The notes: generated from the letters alone by a model not told the origin. 64,000 nucleotides of DNA from Tropicimonas sediminicola (GCF_900188335.1 NZ_FZOY01000006.1:124001-188000); one strand, 5' to 3'; positions 7,262 through 16,417 are shown, numbered from the stretch's first letter. A program made the numbers and translations.

Positions 7262-9711
7262 GCCAGTCGCAGAAACACCTCGTCGTGATCGGGGCCGGCA
7301 TGGCCTCCGGACGAGCCCTGGAGCACCTCTTCGAGGCCGACCCGGACGCGTGGAAGGTCACGCTCTTCAACGCCGAACCGCGCGGCAACTACAACCGCAT
7401 CATGCTCTCGCCGGTGCTCTCGGGCGAGAAGACCTACGAGGAAATCGTCACTCATGACGATGCCTGGTACGCAGATCACGGCGTCACCTGCCGCTTCGGC
7501 GAGAAGGTCACCGCGATCGACACTGCCGCCAAGACCGTCTCCGGGGAGGATGGCGTGCCGGTGGCCTACGACAAGCTGCTCGTGGCCACCGGCTCTGCCC
7601 CCTTCATCATCCCGCTGCCCGGCCATGATCTCGACGGGGTGATCGCCTATCGCGACCTCGAGGACACCAACGCCATGATCGACGCCGCCGGAACGCCCGG
7701 CGCCCGCGCCGTGGTGATCGGCGGCGGACTGCTGGGGCTTGAGGCCGCCGCGGGTCTGCGGATGCGCGGCATGCAGGTGACGGTGGTGCACCTGATGGGC
7801 CACCTGATGGAGCGCCAGCTCGACGAGGCGGCCGGCTACCTACTGCGCAAGGCGCTGGTCGACCGCGGCATCGAGGTCCGCTGTTCTGCCAATTCCAGGG
7901 AGATCCTCGGGCAGGACGGCCGGGTCCGCGCGCTGCTGCTCGACGACGGCACCGAACTGCCCTGCGACCTGCTGGTGATGGCCGTGGGCATCCGCCCGAA
8001 CACCGCGCTGGCGAAGGAGGCCGGGCTGGCCATCGGGCGCGGCATCCACGTGGATGACCAGATGGTCACCTCCGACCCCGACGTGCTGGCCGTTGGCGAA
8101 TGCGTGGAGCATGACGGCGCGCTCTTCGGCCTCGTCGCGCCGCTTTACGACCAGGCCAAGGTGGTTGCAAAGACGCTCGCGGGCGCGCCCGCGCAATTCG
8201 TCAACAAGGAGGTTTCGACCAAGCTCAAGGTCACCGGCTGCGACCTGTTCTCGGCGGGCGACTTCGCCGCCGGCGAGGACCGCGAGGACATCGTCTTCCG
8301 CGATCCGGCCCGTGGCGTCTACAAGCGCCTGGTGCTGAAGGACAACCGCCTGATCGGCGCGGTCATGTACGGCGACACCGCCGACAGCAGCTGGTTCTTC
8401 GGCCTCATCAAGGACGCCGAGGACGTCTCGGAGATGCGCGAGACTCTCATTTTCGGGCCTGCCTTCCAGGGGGGCACCCCCCTGGACCCTATGGCGGCCG
8501 TTGCAGCCTTGCCGGATGACGCGGAAATCTGCGGCTGCAACGGCGTCTCCAAGGGCGACATCGTCGCCGCCATCGCGAACGGCGCAACCGACCTTGCCGC
8601 CGTGCGCGCCACCACCAAGGCCAGCGGTTCCTGCGGCACCTGCACCGGGCTCGTCGAGCAGGTGCTGGGCGTGACCCTCGGCGACGATTTCGTCATCCCT
8701 GCCGCGCAGTCGATCTGCGGCTGCACCGAGCACAGCCACGAGGACGTTCGCCGCCTGATCAAGAGCCAGGAACTCAAGAGCCAGGCCGCCGTCTGGCAGG
8801 AGCTTGGCTGGAAGACGAAGGACGGCTGCCATACCTGTCGTCCGGCGATCAACTACTACCTGCTTGCCCACTGGCCGCTGGAGTATCAGGACGACCCGCA
8901 GTCGCGGTTCATCAACGAACGCAAGCACGCCAACATCCAGAAGGACGGCACCTTCTCCGTCGTCCCGCGCATGTTCGGCGGCATGACGACCAGCGACGAG
9001 CTCCGCGCCATCGCGGATGCGGCGGACAAGTACAACGTGCCGACCATACACGTCACCGGCGGTCAGCGGATCGACCTGCTGGGTGTCCGTGGCGAGGACC
9101 TGCCGGCGATCTGGGCCGACCTGAACAAGGCCGGCATGGTCTCCGGTCACGCCTATTCCAAGGGCCTGCGTACGGTGAAGACCTGCGTCGGCAAGGACCA
9201 CTGCCGCTTCGGCACGCAGGACAGCTCCGGCCTCGGCATCAAGCTGGAGAAGAAGCTCTGGGGCGCCTGGTCGCCGCACAAGTTCAAGCTCGCCGTCTCC
9301 GGCTGCCCGCGCAACTGCGCCGAGGCCACTTGCAAGGACCTGGGCGTGGTCTGCGTCGACAGCGGCTACCAGATCGGCGTCGGCGGGGCGGCCGGGATGG
9401 ACGTGCGCCAGACCGATGCACTGGCGCAGGTGCCGACCGAGCAGGAGGCGATCGACATCACCGTCGCCTTCTACCAGCTCTACCGCGAGCACGCGAAATA
9501 CCTCGACCGGCCCTACAAGTGGATCGCCAAGGTCGGGCTGGACTGGGTCCGGGAACGCGTGATCGACGACCTGGAGAACCGCAAGGCCCTGATCGAGCGT
9601 TTCGAGCTCTCCCAGACGATCTACCAGAAGGACCCCTGGGCCGAGCACGCCAGGGAGCGCGCGGAAAGCTACCAGCCGATCGCCGACCTGAGCCTGCAGG
9701 CCGCCGAATGA
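7258..9711 (+). CDS. nirB: NirB, NADH-dependent assimilatory nitrite reductase large subunit
   Basis: An 817-residue multidomain enzyme that reduces nitrite to ammonium with NADH (called NasB in Paracoccus). The N-terminus is an FAD/NAD(P)-binding oxidoreductase (HLVVIGAGMASGRALEHL; second nucleotide site AVVIGGGLLGLEAAAG). Two BFD-like [2Fe-2S] modules follow (CGCNGVSKGD...CGTCTG and CGCTEHSHED...DGCHTC). The C-terminal half has the nitrite/sulphite reductase fold, with the sirohaem-[4Fe-4S] ligands TCVGKDHC and GCPRNCAEATC (C-x5-C and C-x3-C). ATG 7258 overlaps the globin stop. The length matches NirB. The small subunit NirD follows after 91 bases. Confidence 0.96.
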   Translation: MSQSQKHLVVIGAGMASGRALEHLFEADPDAWKVTLFNAEPRGNYNRIMLSPVLSGEKTYEEIVTHDDAWYADHGVTCRFGEKVTAIDTAAKTVSGEDGVPVAYDKLLVATGSAPFIIPLPGHDLDGVIAYRDLEDTNAMIDAAGTPGARAVVIGGGLLGLEAAAGLRMRGMQVTVVHLMGHLMERQLDEAAGYLLRKALVDRGIEVRCSANSREILGQDGRVRALLLDDGTELPCDLLVMAVGIRPNTALAKEAGLAIGRGIHVDDQMVTSDPDVLAVGECVEHDGALFGLVAPLYDQAKVVAKTLAGAPAQFVNKEVSTKLKVTGCDLFSAGDFAAGEDREDIVFRDPARGVYKRLVLKDNRLIGAVMYGDTADSSWFFGLIKDAEDVSEMRETLIFGPAFQGGTPLDPMAAVAALPDDAEICGCNGVSKGDIVAAIANGATDLAAVRATTKASGSCGTCTGLVEQVLGVTLGDDFVIPAAQSICGCTEHSHEDVRRLIKSQELKSQAAVWQELGWKTKDGCHTCRPAINYYLLAHWPLEYQDDPQSRFINERKHANIQKDGTFSVVPRMFGGMTTSDELRAIADAADKYNVPTIHVTGGQRIDLLGVRGEDLPAIWADLNKAGMVSGHAYSKGLRTVKTCVGKDHCRFGTQDSSGLGIKLEKKLWGAWSPHKFKLAVSGCPRNCAEATCKDLGVVCVDSGYQIGVGGAAGMDVRQTDALAQVPTEQEAIDITVAFYQLYREHAKYLDRPYKWIAKVGLDWVRERVIDDLENRKALIERFELSQTIYQKDPWAEHARERAESYQPIADLSLQAAE

Positions 9712-9759
9712 CCATCACCTGTTCGACACTATCCCCGGGGAGTTGCGGCCTGCCGCGAC

Positions 9760-9774
9760 GGGGGCCGCGCCCCC
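9760..9774 (+). other. GC-rich hairpin between nirB and nirD
   Basis: GGGGGC, a three-base loop CGC, then GCCCCC. There is no T run after it. It sits in the 91-base gap between nirB and nirD and could protect or attenuate the message. The rest of the gap contains only the nirD ribosome-binding site AAGGAA at 9790-9795. Confidence 0.4.
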
Positions 9775-9802
9775 TCCCCGCCCTCCACCAAGGAACCGCC
9801 CA

Positions 9803-10138
9803 ATGACCAACTGGATCGACATCGGCGCCCTCGAAGACATCCCCGCCCGCGGCGCCCGCGTGGTGCGCACGGCGCTCGGCTGCGTGGCGGTCTTCCGCAC
9901 CGGCAGCGACGAGGTCTTCGCGCTGGAAGACCGCTGCCCGCACAAGGGTGGCCCGCTCTCCGAAGGCATCGTGCACGGCCAGAGCGTGACCTGCCCGCTG
10001 CACAACTGGGTCTTCAGCCTCGAGACCGGACTCGCCCAGGGCGCCGACCAGGGCCAGGTGCCGACCTTCCCCGCGCGGGTCGAGGCCGGGCGCATCCTGC
10101 TCGACGCCACCCGCCTCGCCGAGCGGAGCGCCGCCTGA
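9803..10138 (+). CDS. nirD: NirD, Rieske-type small subunit of nitrite reductase
   Basis: A 111-residue Rieske [2Fe-2S] protein. Both ligand pairs are present: CPHKGG and, 17 residues on, CPLHNW, so unlike enterobacterial NirD it should carry a real cluster. In Paracoccus the equivalent protein, NasG, passes electrons from the NADH-oxidising nitrite reductase to the nitrate reductase. The gene order nirB-nirD-nasA here fits that shared electron route, and no separate flavoprotein for NasA is encoded nearby. ATG 9803 follows AAGGAACCGCCC, a strong ribosome-binding site; the frame is open for 20 further codons upstream but without a site. The stop overlaps the nasA start (TGATG). Confidence 0.92.
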   Translation: MTNWIDIGALEDIPARGARVVRTALGCVAVFRTGSDEVFALEDRCPHKGGPLSEGIVHGQSVTCPLHNWVFSLETGLAQGADQGQVPTFPARVEAGRILLDATRLAERSAA

Positions 10139-12849
10139 TGGACGGCTCGGCCGCCCCCTCCCGGACGGACCCGGCCGTCGCACGCACCACCGTGCGCACC
10201 ACCTGCCCCTATTGCGGGGTGGGCTGCGGGATCCGGGCCACGCCGACCGGTGATGGCGGCCTCACGGTCGCGGGCGACAGCGACCATCCGGCCAACCTCG
10301 GCCGGCTCTGCTCCAAGGGGTCTGCGCTGGCCGAGACCACCGATCTCGAAAACCGCCTGCTCGCACCGCGCATTGACGGCCGCGAGGCGGGCTGGGACGA
10401 GGCGCTCGATCTCGTCGCCGAACGGTTCCGCGAGGCGATCGACCGGCACGGCCCGGACAGCGTCGCCTTCTACGTCTCCGGCCAGCTGCTGACCGAGGAT
10501 TACTACGTCGCCAACAAGCTGATGAAGGGGTTCATCGGCTCAGCCAATATCGACACCAACTCGCGGCTCTGCATGGCCTCTTCCGTGGCAGGCCACCGCC
10601 GCGCCTTCGGCACTGACACCGTGCCCGGGCTCTATGAGGATCTCGAACAGGCCGAGCTGATCGTCCTCGTGGGCTCGAATCTCGCCTGGTGCCACCCGGT
10701 CCTGTTCCAGCGCATCGCGGCCGCGCGCAAGGCGAACCCCGCTCTGCGGATCATCAACATCGACCCGCGCCGCACCGCAACCTCCGACATCGCGGACCTG
10801 CACCTCGCCATCGCGCCCGGCGGCGACGTGGCGCTGTGGAACGCGCTCCTCGCCCATCTCGCCGACACCGGGGCCGTCAACGACAGCTACGTCGCGGCCC
10901 ATGTCGGCGGGTTCCAAGCCGCGCTGGACGCCGCCCGCGATACCGACCCCGCGCTCAGCGGCCTGTCGCCAGAGGAGATCGCCGAGTTCCTCGCCCTCTG
11001 GTCCGGCACCGAGAAGGTGGTGACGATCTATTCCCAGGGCGTGAACCAGTCCTCCGCCGGCACCGACAAGGTAAACGCCATCCTCAACTGCCACCTGGCG
11101 ACCGGCCGCATCGGCCGGCCCGGCATGGGGCCCTTCTCGGTCACCGGCCAGCCCAACGCGATGGGCGGGCGCGAGGTCGGCGGTCTGGCCAACATGCTCG
11201 CCTGCCACCTCGACCTGGAGAACGCCGAGCATCGCGCCGCCGTGCGGGCCTTCTGGGACGCCCCGGCGATGCCCGAAGCGCCCGGCCTGAAGGCGGTGGA
11301 CATGTTCCGCGCCGTGGCCGACGGCCGGATCAAGGCGCTCTGGATCATCTGCACCAACCCGGCCGTCTCGATGCCCGATGCCGACGCAGTCCGGGACGCC
11401 ATCGCCGGCTGCGCGTTTACCGTGGTCTCCGACATCACCGGCCAGACGGACACGGCCCGGCTCGCCGACGTGCTCCTGCCCGCCACCGGCTGGGCCGAGA
11501 AGGACGGCACCGTCACCAATTCCGAGCGGTGCATCAGCCGCCAGCGCGGGCTTCTGTCGGCCCCCGGGCAGGCCCGGCACGACTGGCAGATCCTAGCCGA
11601 TGTCGCCGCCCGCATGGGCTGGGCGCAGGCTTTCGACTACGCCAGCCCGGCAGAGATCTTTCGCGAATACGCCGCCCTGTCGGGGATTGCCGGTCAACTG
11701 GGCCGCGACTTCGACATCTCGGCCAAGGCCAGCCTGACCGATGCCGAATACGAGGGGCTGGAGCCTTTCCACTGGCCCCGCACCGCCAGCCGCAGCGGCG
11801 GGCGCTTCTTTGCCGAGGGCGACTTCTTCACCGGCGACCGGCGCGCGCAGATGCTGCCGGTCAGCCACCGTCCGCCGCAATCGCGGCCGGACGCAGAGTT
11901 CCCCTTCGTGCTCAACACCGGGCGGGTCCGGGACCATTGGCACACGATGACCCGAACCGGGAAGTCGCCGCGCCTGAGCCAGCACATCGGGGAGCCATTC
12001 CTCGAGGTTCATCCCGAGGACGCCGCACGCCTGGGCCTCGCGCCGGCCTCCGTGGCAGAGGTTACCAGCCGGCATGGCTCGGCGCTGCTCAGGGTCCTGA
12101 TCACCGACCGCGTGCGCAAGGGCGAGGTCTTCGCCCCGATGCATTGGACCGGGGAGACCGCACCCTCGGGCAGGATCGACGCCCTCGTCGCGCCCCAGAC
12201 CGACCCGGTCTCCGGCCAACCCGAGAGCAAGGCCAGCGTTGTCGCGATCCGCCCGATGGCGCCCGCGTGGCACGGCTTTGCCGTCTCGCTGTCCCGGATC
12301 GCCCCCGGCACCGCCTACTGGGCCCGCGCCCGCATCCGGGGCGGATGGCGCATGGAACTGGCCTCGCGGAGCCTGCCCGGGGATTGGGAGGCCGAGGCGC
12401 GTCGCCTGTTCGGATTGGAGTCACCCGGGATCGAGGCCGTCAGCATGATCGACCCGGCCCGCGGCGCAGCGCGCATCGCCTTCCTTGAACAGGGCCGCCT
12501 CGTCGCCGCGCTCTTCGCCGACTCCGGCCCGGTCGGCGTCTCGCGCAGCTACCTCGCGGGCGAGCTTGGCCAGACCGCGACAGCCGAGATCCTCTCGGGC
12601 CGCCCGGGCGCCGAGCGTCCGGACCCGGGAGCAACGGTCTGCGCCTGTTTCGACGTCGGCGTGAACACCATCCTCGCGGCGATCCGCGACCAGGGGCTGC
12701 GCAGCGTCGAGCAGATCGGCTTTGCCCTGCAAGCAGGCAGCAACTGCGGATCCTGCAAGCCGGAATTGCAGGCCTTGCTCGATTCCAGCGCCGCGGCTCC
12801 GGCAACCCAACCGGCGGATTTGCCGAAACGGGCTTTCGTGCTACCGTAA
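10138..12849 (+). CDS. nasA: NasA, assimilatory nitrate reductase catalytic subunit
   Basis: A 903-residue molybdopterin oxidoreductase reducing nitrate to nitrite in the cytoplasm (NasC in Paracoccus naming). Cys23, Cys26, Cys30 and Cys58 (CPYCGVGC, RLCSKG) bind the N-terminal [4Fe-4S] cluster. RLCMASSVAG carries the Cys expected to ligate molybdenum. TGQPNAMGGREVGG is the conserved bis-MGD-binding stretch, and the C-terminal molydopterin-binding domain runs to about residue 690. The protein ends in a BFD-like [2Fe-2S] module (VCACFDVG...GSNCGSCKPEL), seen in NasA but not in periplasmic NapA. No Tat signal is present. ATG 10138 overlaps the nirD stop. Confidence 0.95.
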   Translation: MDGSAAPSRTDPAVARTTVRTTCPYCGVGCGIRATPTGDGGLTVAGDSDHPANLGRLCSKGSALAETTDLENRLLAPRIDGREAGWDEALDLVAERFREAIDRHGPDSVAFYVSGQLLTEDYYVANKLMKGFIGSANIDTNSRLCMASSVAGHRRAFGTDTVPGLYEDLEQAELIVLVGSNLAWCHPVLFQRIAAARKANPALRIINIDPRRTATSDIADLHLAIAPGGDVALWNALLAHLADTGAVNDSYVAAHVGGFQAALDAARDTDPALSGLSPEEIAEFLALWSGTEKVVTIYSQGVNQSSAGTDKVNAILNCHLATGRIGRPGMGPFSVTGQPNAMGGREVGGLANMLACHLDLENAEHRAAVRAFWDAPAMPEAPGLKAVDMFRAVADGRIKALWIICTNPAVSMPDADAVRDAIAGCAFTVVSDITGQTDTARLADVLLPATGWAEKDGTVTNSERCISRQRGLLSAPGQARHDWQILADVAARMGWAQAFDYASPAEIFREYAALSGIAGQLGRDFDISAKASLTDAEYEGLEPFHWPRTASRSGGRFFAEGDFFTGDRRAQMLPVSHRPPQSRPDAEFPFVLNTGRVRDHWHTMTRTGKSPRLSQHIGEPFLEVHPEDAARLGLAPASVAEVTSRHGSALLRVLITDRVRKGEVFAPMHWTGETAPSGRIDALVAPQTDPVSGQPESKASVVAIRPMAPAWHGFAVSLSRIAPGTAYWARARIRGGWRMELASRSLPGDWEAEARRLFGLESPGIEAVSMIDPARGAARIAFLEQGRLVAALFADSGPVGVSRSYLAGELGQTATAEILSGRPGAERPDPGATVCACFDVGVNTILAAIRDQGLRSVEQIGFALQAGSNCGSCKPELQALLDSSAAAPATQPADLPKRAFVLP

Positions 12850-12875
12850 CGTCACGCACGAACAGGAGACACACC

Positions 12876-13040
12876 ATGCGACTGAAGACGACACTGGCCG
12901 CCCTCGCCCTTGCCGCCCTGCCCGCCGTGGCAGTGGCCGAATGCAGCTGGGACCATAGCAATAAAAGCGCCACGACCTGCCCCGAAGGCTCGGTGCTCGA
13001 CTCGACGACCGGAAGCTGCGTGAAGCAGACGACCAGCTGA
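12876..13040 (+). CDS. Small secreted Cys-containing protein, unknown
   Basis: A 54-residue protein with a typical signal peptide (LAALALAALPAVAVA, cleavage after about residue 21) leaving a mature peptide of about 33 residues. This holds three Cys (AECSW, TTCPEG, GSCVK) in a spacing reminiscent of small chitin-binding-like domains. It follows nasA by 26 bases with a good ribosome-binding site (AGGAG at 12862-12866). It may be the last cistron of the nitrate operon or have its own control. I cannot assign a function. Similar short proteins are sometimes misnamed in databases, so a name-based transfer should be distrusted. Confidence 0.6.
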   Translation: MRLKTTLAALALAALPAVAVAECSWDHSNKSATTCPEGSVLDSTTGSCVKQTTS

Positions 13041-13058
13041 CCCATCGATGCCGGCTTT

Positions 13059-13081
13059 CCCGGAGGCGGCGCGTCTCCGGG
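13059..13081 (+). terminator. Possible terminator hairpin after the nitrate operon
   Basis: CCCGGAG (13059-13065) and CTCCGGG (13075-13081) form a 7-bp stem with a nine-base loop, 19 bases after the small secreted protein gene. There is no T run, so termination is uncertain. It is placed where the operon should end, before the FliG-like gene. Confidence 0.4.
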
Positions 13082-13090
13082 TGATCCGCC

Positions 13091-13106
13091 GGTAACCGCG
13101 CCTTAA
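13091..13106 (+). promoter_or_regulatory. Candidate CtrA binding site upstream of the FliG-like gene
   Basis: GGTAA, seven bases, then TTAA; on the other strand TTAA-N7-TTACC, which differs at one position from the full CtrA consensus TTAA-N7-TTAAC. It is 48 bases before the FliG-like start codon. CtrA activates motility genes in Rhodobacterales, so position and target agree. The match is by eye only, and chance occurrence is possible. Confidence 0.4.
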
Positions 13107-13153
13107 GCGGATGTGCCTAGGCTCCGAACCGTCAGCGTTCAGGAGCCTTCTCT

Positions 13154-14281
13154 TTGGATACCGTCCCTCCCCCGATTCCCGCCCCGATCCCGGCGATGCT
13201 CCCGGCCATCGGCGCCAACGCCCCGGCGAAACTGCCGGCTGAGGCGCGCCCTGCCGCGATGGCGCCGCCTCCCGCGCCGCGGATGCGGCTCTCCCGCAGG
13301 CAGAAGGCAGCGGTGATCGTCCGGCTGCTGCTGTCGGAGGGCGCCCCGCCGCCGCTCGGGGACCTGCCGGAGGAGATACAGGCGGAGCTCACAACCCAGT
13401 TTGGCGAGCTTCGTTCGATCGACCGGGACACGCTGGCCGCCGTCGTCTCCGAATTCGTGGCCGAGATGGACTCCATCGGCCTGACCTTTCCAGGCGGGAT
13501 CGAGGGCGCGCTCGGCCTGCTCGACGGGCATATCAGCGCCGCGACCGCCGCGCGCCTCCGGCGGGAGGCTGGCGTCGCCGCTCGCGGCGATCCGTGGGAA
13601 CGCATCGCGGGCCTCGCGCAGGAGCGTCTGGTGAAGGTCCTGGAGGAGGAAAGCACCGAGGTCGGTGCCGTGCTGCTCTCGAAGCTCGAGGTCAGCCAGG
13701 CGGCGCAATTGCTCGGGCAATTGCCGGGGGACCGGGCCCGGGCGCTCTCTTACGCGATCTCCCGCACCGGCAAGGTCCAGCCCGCCACCGTCCGTCGCAT
13801 CGGCCTGTCGCTCGCCGCGCAACTCGACGCCGAACCGATCAGCGCCTTCGAGGCGGGTCCGGTGCAGCGCGTGGGCGCGATCCTCAACTACAGCCGCGCC
13901 GCCACCCGCGACGAGGTGCTCGAAGGGCTCGACGAAACCGATGCTGCCTTCGCAGCCGAGGTGCGCAAGGCGATCTTCACCTTCGCCAACGTCCCCACCC
14001 GGATCACACCCCGCGACATCCCTCGAATCGTCCGCTCGATCGATCAGCCGGTGCTCGTCGTCGCGCTGGCCCATGCCGCCAGCACCGAGGAGATGGCCGC
14101 CGCGCGCGACTTCCTGCTCGAGAACATGTCGAAGCGGATGGCCGACGCCATCCGGGAGGAAATCACCGAAGCGGGAACCGTCCGGGCCGAGGACGGAGAG
14201 GAAGCGATGAACGCCCTGGTCGGCGAGATCCGCCGGATGGTGGAGGCCGGCGAACTGCTTCTGGTGGCAGAGGACGGATAA
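13154..14281 (+). CDS. FliG-like flagellar motor switch protein
   Basis: A 375-residue protein with a Pro/Ala-rich head of about 45 residues, then a FliG-type helical array. MRLSRRQKAAVIVRLLLSEG resembles the FliG N-domain start. LEVSQAAQLLGQLPGDRARA sits where FliG has its EHPQ-containing middle repeat, though the EHPQ motif itself is not kept. FTFANVPTRITPRDIPRIVR and LENMSKRMADAIREEI match the C-terminal domain that faces the stator. The start is TTG at 13154, supported by AGGAG eight bases upstream; no ATG fits. No other flagellar gene is in the window, so it is an orphan copy. It may be the motor's FliG or a divergent paralogue. Confidence 0.72.
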   Translation: MDTVPPPIPAPIPAMLPAIGANAPAKLPAEARPAAMAPPPAPRMRLSRRQKAAVIVRLLLSEGAPPPLGDLPEEIQAELTTQFGELRSIDRDTLAAVVSEFVAEMDSIGLTFPGGIEGALGLLDGHISAATAARLRREAGVAARGDPWERIAGLAQERLVKVLEEESTEVGAVLLSKLEVSQAAQLLGQLPGDRARALSYAISRTGKVQPATVRRIGLSLAAQLDAEPISAFEAGPVQRVGAILNYSRAATRDEVLEGLDETDAAFAAEVRKAIFTFANVPTRITPRDIPRIVRSIDQPVLVVALAHAASTEEMAAARDFLLENMSKRMADAIREEITEAGTVRAEDGEEAMNALVGEIRRMVEAGELLLVAEDG

Positions 14282-14636
14282 GGCATCACACAGGAGGCTT
14301 TCCGGCTGGGCTCCCTTCCGATGCGACGAAGCGCTGGCGTGGCCTGGAGAGACCTCCGGGTGGGCAGAAATTCCCGGGACGCTGCGGCAATGACTCGTTG
14401 CCGGTCCGTCGCCTCGTCGAAGGGACAGACCAAGGCAGTCCCTCCGCCGGGGCAAGGCGATGCCGCGATGTCTCACGGCGCATCGCGTGCCATGCAGCGC
14501 CTGAGGCTGGAGGCCGTCTGCCACCGCCCGCATCCTTCGGACGGCGATCACCCACCCGGCAACGGACCCGCGCTGCGCCCCTCTCTCTTGTGAACCCCGC
14601 CCCGCCCGCCTATTTGTTCGCGGCGCGAGGGCCGTG
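14282..14636 (+). other. 355-base stretch without a recognisable gene
   Basis: The stretch lies between the FliG-like gene and the acyltransferase gene. It holds short open frames on both strands with Arg/Pro-rich, low-complexity products and no ribosome-binding sites. I find no tRNA, no riboswitch core (cobalamin, SAM-II and SAH consensus elements were looked for) and no repeat. It may hold a promoter or a structured leader for the downstream gene. Confidence 0.4.
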
Positions 14637-15599
14637 ATGCAGACAAGTTCAACCACAGATGCGCCGGACACCGGCACCACCGCCGAGTGGATGCAGGACC
14701 GTGCGCTGCGTGCGGCCGTCTGGACTGCGCGGCGCCTGCCCTACGAACGGCGGGTGCCCGTCTTTGGCGCGTTCGCGCGCCGCGCCGCCGGGCGTTTCAC
14801 CCCGTTTCACCGGCGAATGCTGGAGAATCTCGACTATGTCTGGCCGGACATGGACCTGGACCGCCGGCGCGAGATCGCAGCCCAGGCCGGGGACAATTTC
14901 GGCCGGGCACTGATCGAGCATTACTCCATGGCCGAACTGGCGGAGCGCATGTCCAAGGTCGTGCCTTCCGGTCCGGGGGCCGACGCCTTGCTCCAGATGC
15001 GCCAGGACGGCCGCCCCATCGTCTTGCTGACCGGCCACTACGGGAACTACGAAGCGGCGCGGCTGAGTCTGATCGCGAGCGGACTGCCGCTCGGCGGCCT
15101 CTACCGGCCGATGGCCAACCCCTACATGAACCGCCATTACGTCGACTCGGTCGAAGGGCTCGGCAGCGGGCCGCTGTTCGCGCAAGGCCGTCAGGGCATG
15201 GCCCGGATGCTGCGCCACCTCAAGGGCGGCGGTGCGGCGATGATCCTGAACGATCTCTATGTCGGCAGCGGCGAGGAGATGGATTTCCTTGGCAAGCCGG
15301 CGATGACCGGACTTTCCGCGGCGGAGCTCGCCCTGAAACTCGATGCCGCGCTGATCCCCTTCTACGGCATCCGCAACCCCGACGGGCTGAGCTTTCGCGT
15401 CGAGATCGAGCCCGAGATCCCGCCGTCCGACGCCCGGACCATGACGGAAGCCTTCAACCGATCCCTCGAAGCGCGCATCGAGGAGGATCCGGGCCAATGG
15501 TTCTGGATTCACCGGCGCTGGAAGAGAAAATGGAACCGTGGCAAGGGGATGGCGCCCGGACTTCACCCGGCTGCCCTGCCTCGGCGCAAATCCGACTGA
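14637..15599 (+). CDS. LpxL/HtrB-family lipid acyltransferase
   Basis: A 320-residue membrane-associated acyltransferase of the lipid A late-acylation (LpxL/HtrB) family. The catalytic HX4E motif is LLTGHYGNYEAARLSL at about residue 133. GGLYRPMANPYMNRHY and a distal VGSGEEMDFLGKPA block follow, as in the family. The end is basic (RRWKRKWNRG), typical of HtrB proteins. It would transfer an acyl chain to Kdo-lipid A or a related lysolipid at the inner membrane. Some family members in alphaproteobacteria act on ornithine lipids or phospholipids, so the substrate is open. ATG 14637 is taken; GTG 14634 directly before it is the alternative. It converges on the DUF1223 gene with a three-base gap. 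Confidence 0.85.
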   Translation: MQTSSTTDAPDTGTTAEWMQDRALRAAVWTARRLPYERRVPVFGAFARRAAGRFTPFHRRMLENLDYVWPDMDLDRRREIAAQAGDNFGRALIEHYSMAELAERMSKVVPSGPGADALLQMRQDGRPIVLLTGHYGNYEAARLSLIASGLPLGGLYRPMANPYMNRHYVDSVEGLGSGPLFAQGRQGMARMLRHLKGGGAAMILNDLYVGSGEEMDFLGKPAMTGLSAAELALKLDAALIPFYGIRNPDGLSFRVEIEPEIPPSDARTMTEAFNRSLEARIEEDPGQWFWIHRRWKRKWNRGKGMAPGLHPAALPRRKSD

Positions 15600-15601
15600 G
15601 C

Positions 15602-16312
15602 TCAGCGCAGATCGGCCGCCGCGAGGATGCGCCCGTTGCCGGCCTTCTGGACGATCACCGCCACGGCATCCGGGCCCGGCACCTCGGCGCTCAGGTCCAG
15701 CGGCTCGGCGCCGGTCCATTCCGCCAGGATCGACCATTCGGTGACGATGTTGGTGTAGGTCAGCGTGCGGCCCGCGTTCTCGCCGCGGCCGATCTCGACC
15801 ACCTGATGGGGCATGTACCGCACAAGCTGAACCAGAAGCGGGCCCCTGGCGGTTGCAGGGGTATCGGACATGATCCGCAACGTATCCCCGTCGCGCTCCA
15901 CGTCGAGGTCGATCGCCGGCCCCTGCTGAACGTGGCGCATCACGGCATCGGCCACTTCCATCGGCCGCGTTCCAACGATCTGCTCGACGCCGCCAATGAT
16001 CATCTGAGGGGTATAGATCGACCGGCTGCCCGCGATCCTCGCATAGGCCTTCTGCCGCCGCGTGTGCTCCGGACGCGCGAAGCTGTCGGCCCAACCGATG
16101 TAGTCCCAGTAGTCGACATGCAGCGCGAGCGGCAGCACATCGTCCCGCTCGGCCAGCCGTTCCAGCAGTTCGTCCGCCGGCGGACAGGAGGAACACCCCT
16201 GCGAGGTGAACAGCTCGATCACCACGCGGTTTTCGTCGGCTTGAGCGGTCGCGGACAGGCAGACAATCGGAAGGCCCGCCGCCAGACCAGCGGCCAGAGC
16301 AAAGAGTTTCAT
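15602..16312 (-). CDS. DUF1223 exported thioredoxin-fold protein
   Basis: A 236-residue protein with a signal peptide (MKLFALAAGLAAGLPIVCLSATAQA) and the DUF1223 hallmark VVIELFTSQGCSSCPPADELL. The CSSC pair is in a thioredoxin-like fold, followed by LALHVDYWDYIGWADSFA. It is a predicted periplasmic redox protein of unknown substrate, widespread in alphaproteobacteria. The start at 16312 was chosen for the signal peptide; the frame continues 19 codons upstream without a site. It faces the acyltransferase gene tail to tail with only two bases between stops, and no shared terminator hairpin is evident. Confidence 0.85.
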   Translation of the reverse strand: MKLFALAAGLAAGLPIVCLSATAQADENRVVIELFTSQGCSSCPPADELLERLAERDDVLPLALHVDYWDYIGWADSFARPEHTRRQKAYARIAGSRSIYTPQMIIGGVEQIVGTRPMEVADAVMRHVQQGPAIDLDVERDGDTLRIMSDTPATARGPLLVQLVRYMPHQVVEIGRGENAGRTLTYTNIVTEWSILAEWTGAEPLDLSAEVPGPDAVAVIVQKAGNGRILAAADLR

Positions 16313-16417
16313 ACGGCGTCTTTCGTTTCCCCTACAGGAAAATGTCATACCCCCGGCCACTTGCAACAACCAATCAAGACTCTGTGGGAACTGCGTCAGC
16401 GCTTCGTGTGCCTGAGG

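Noticed and set aside
14282-14636. Cobalamin, SAM-II or SAH riboswitch in the gap before the acyltransferase gene.
   Set aside because: None of the core consensus elements could be placed on either strand, and the downstream gene has no B12 or methionine link.
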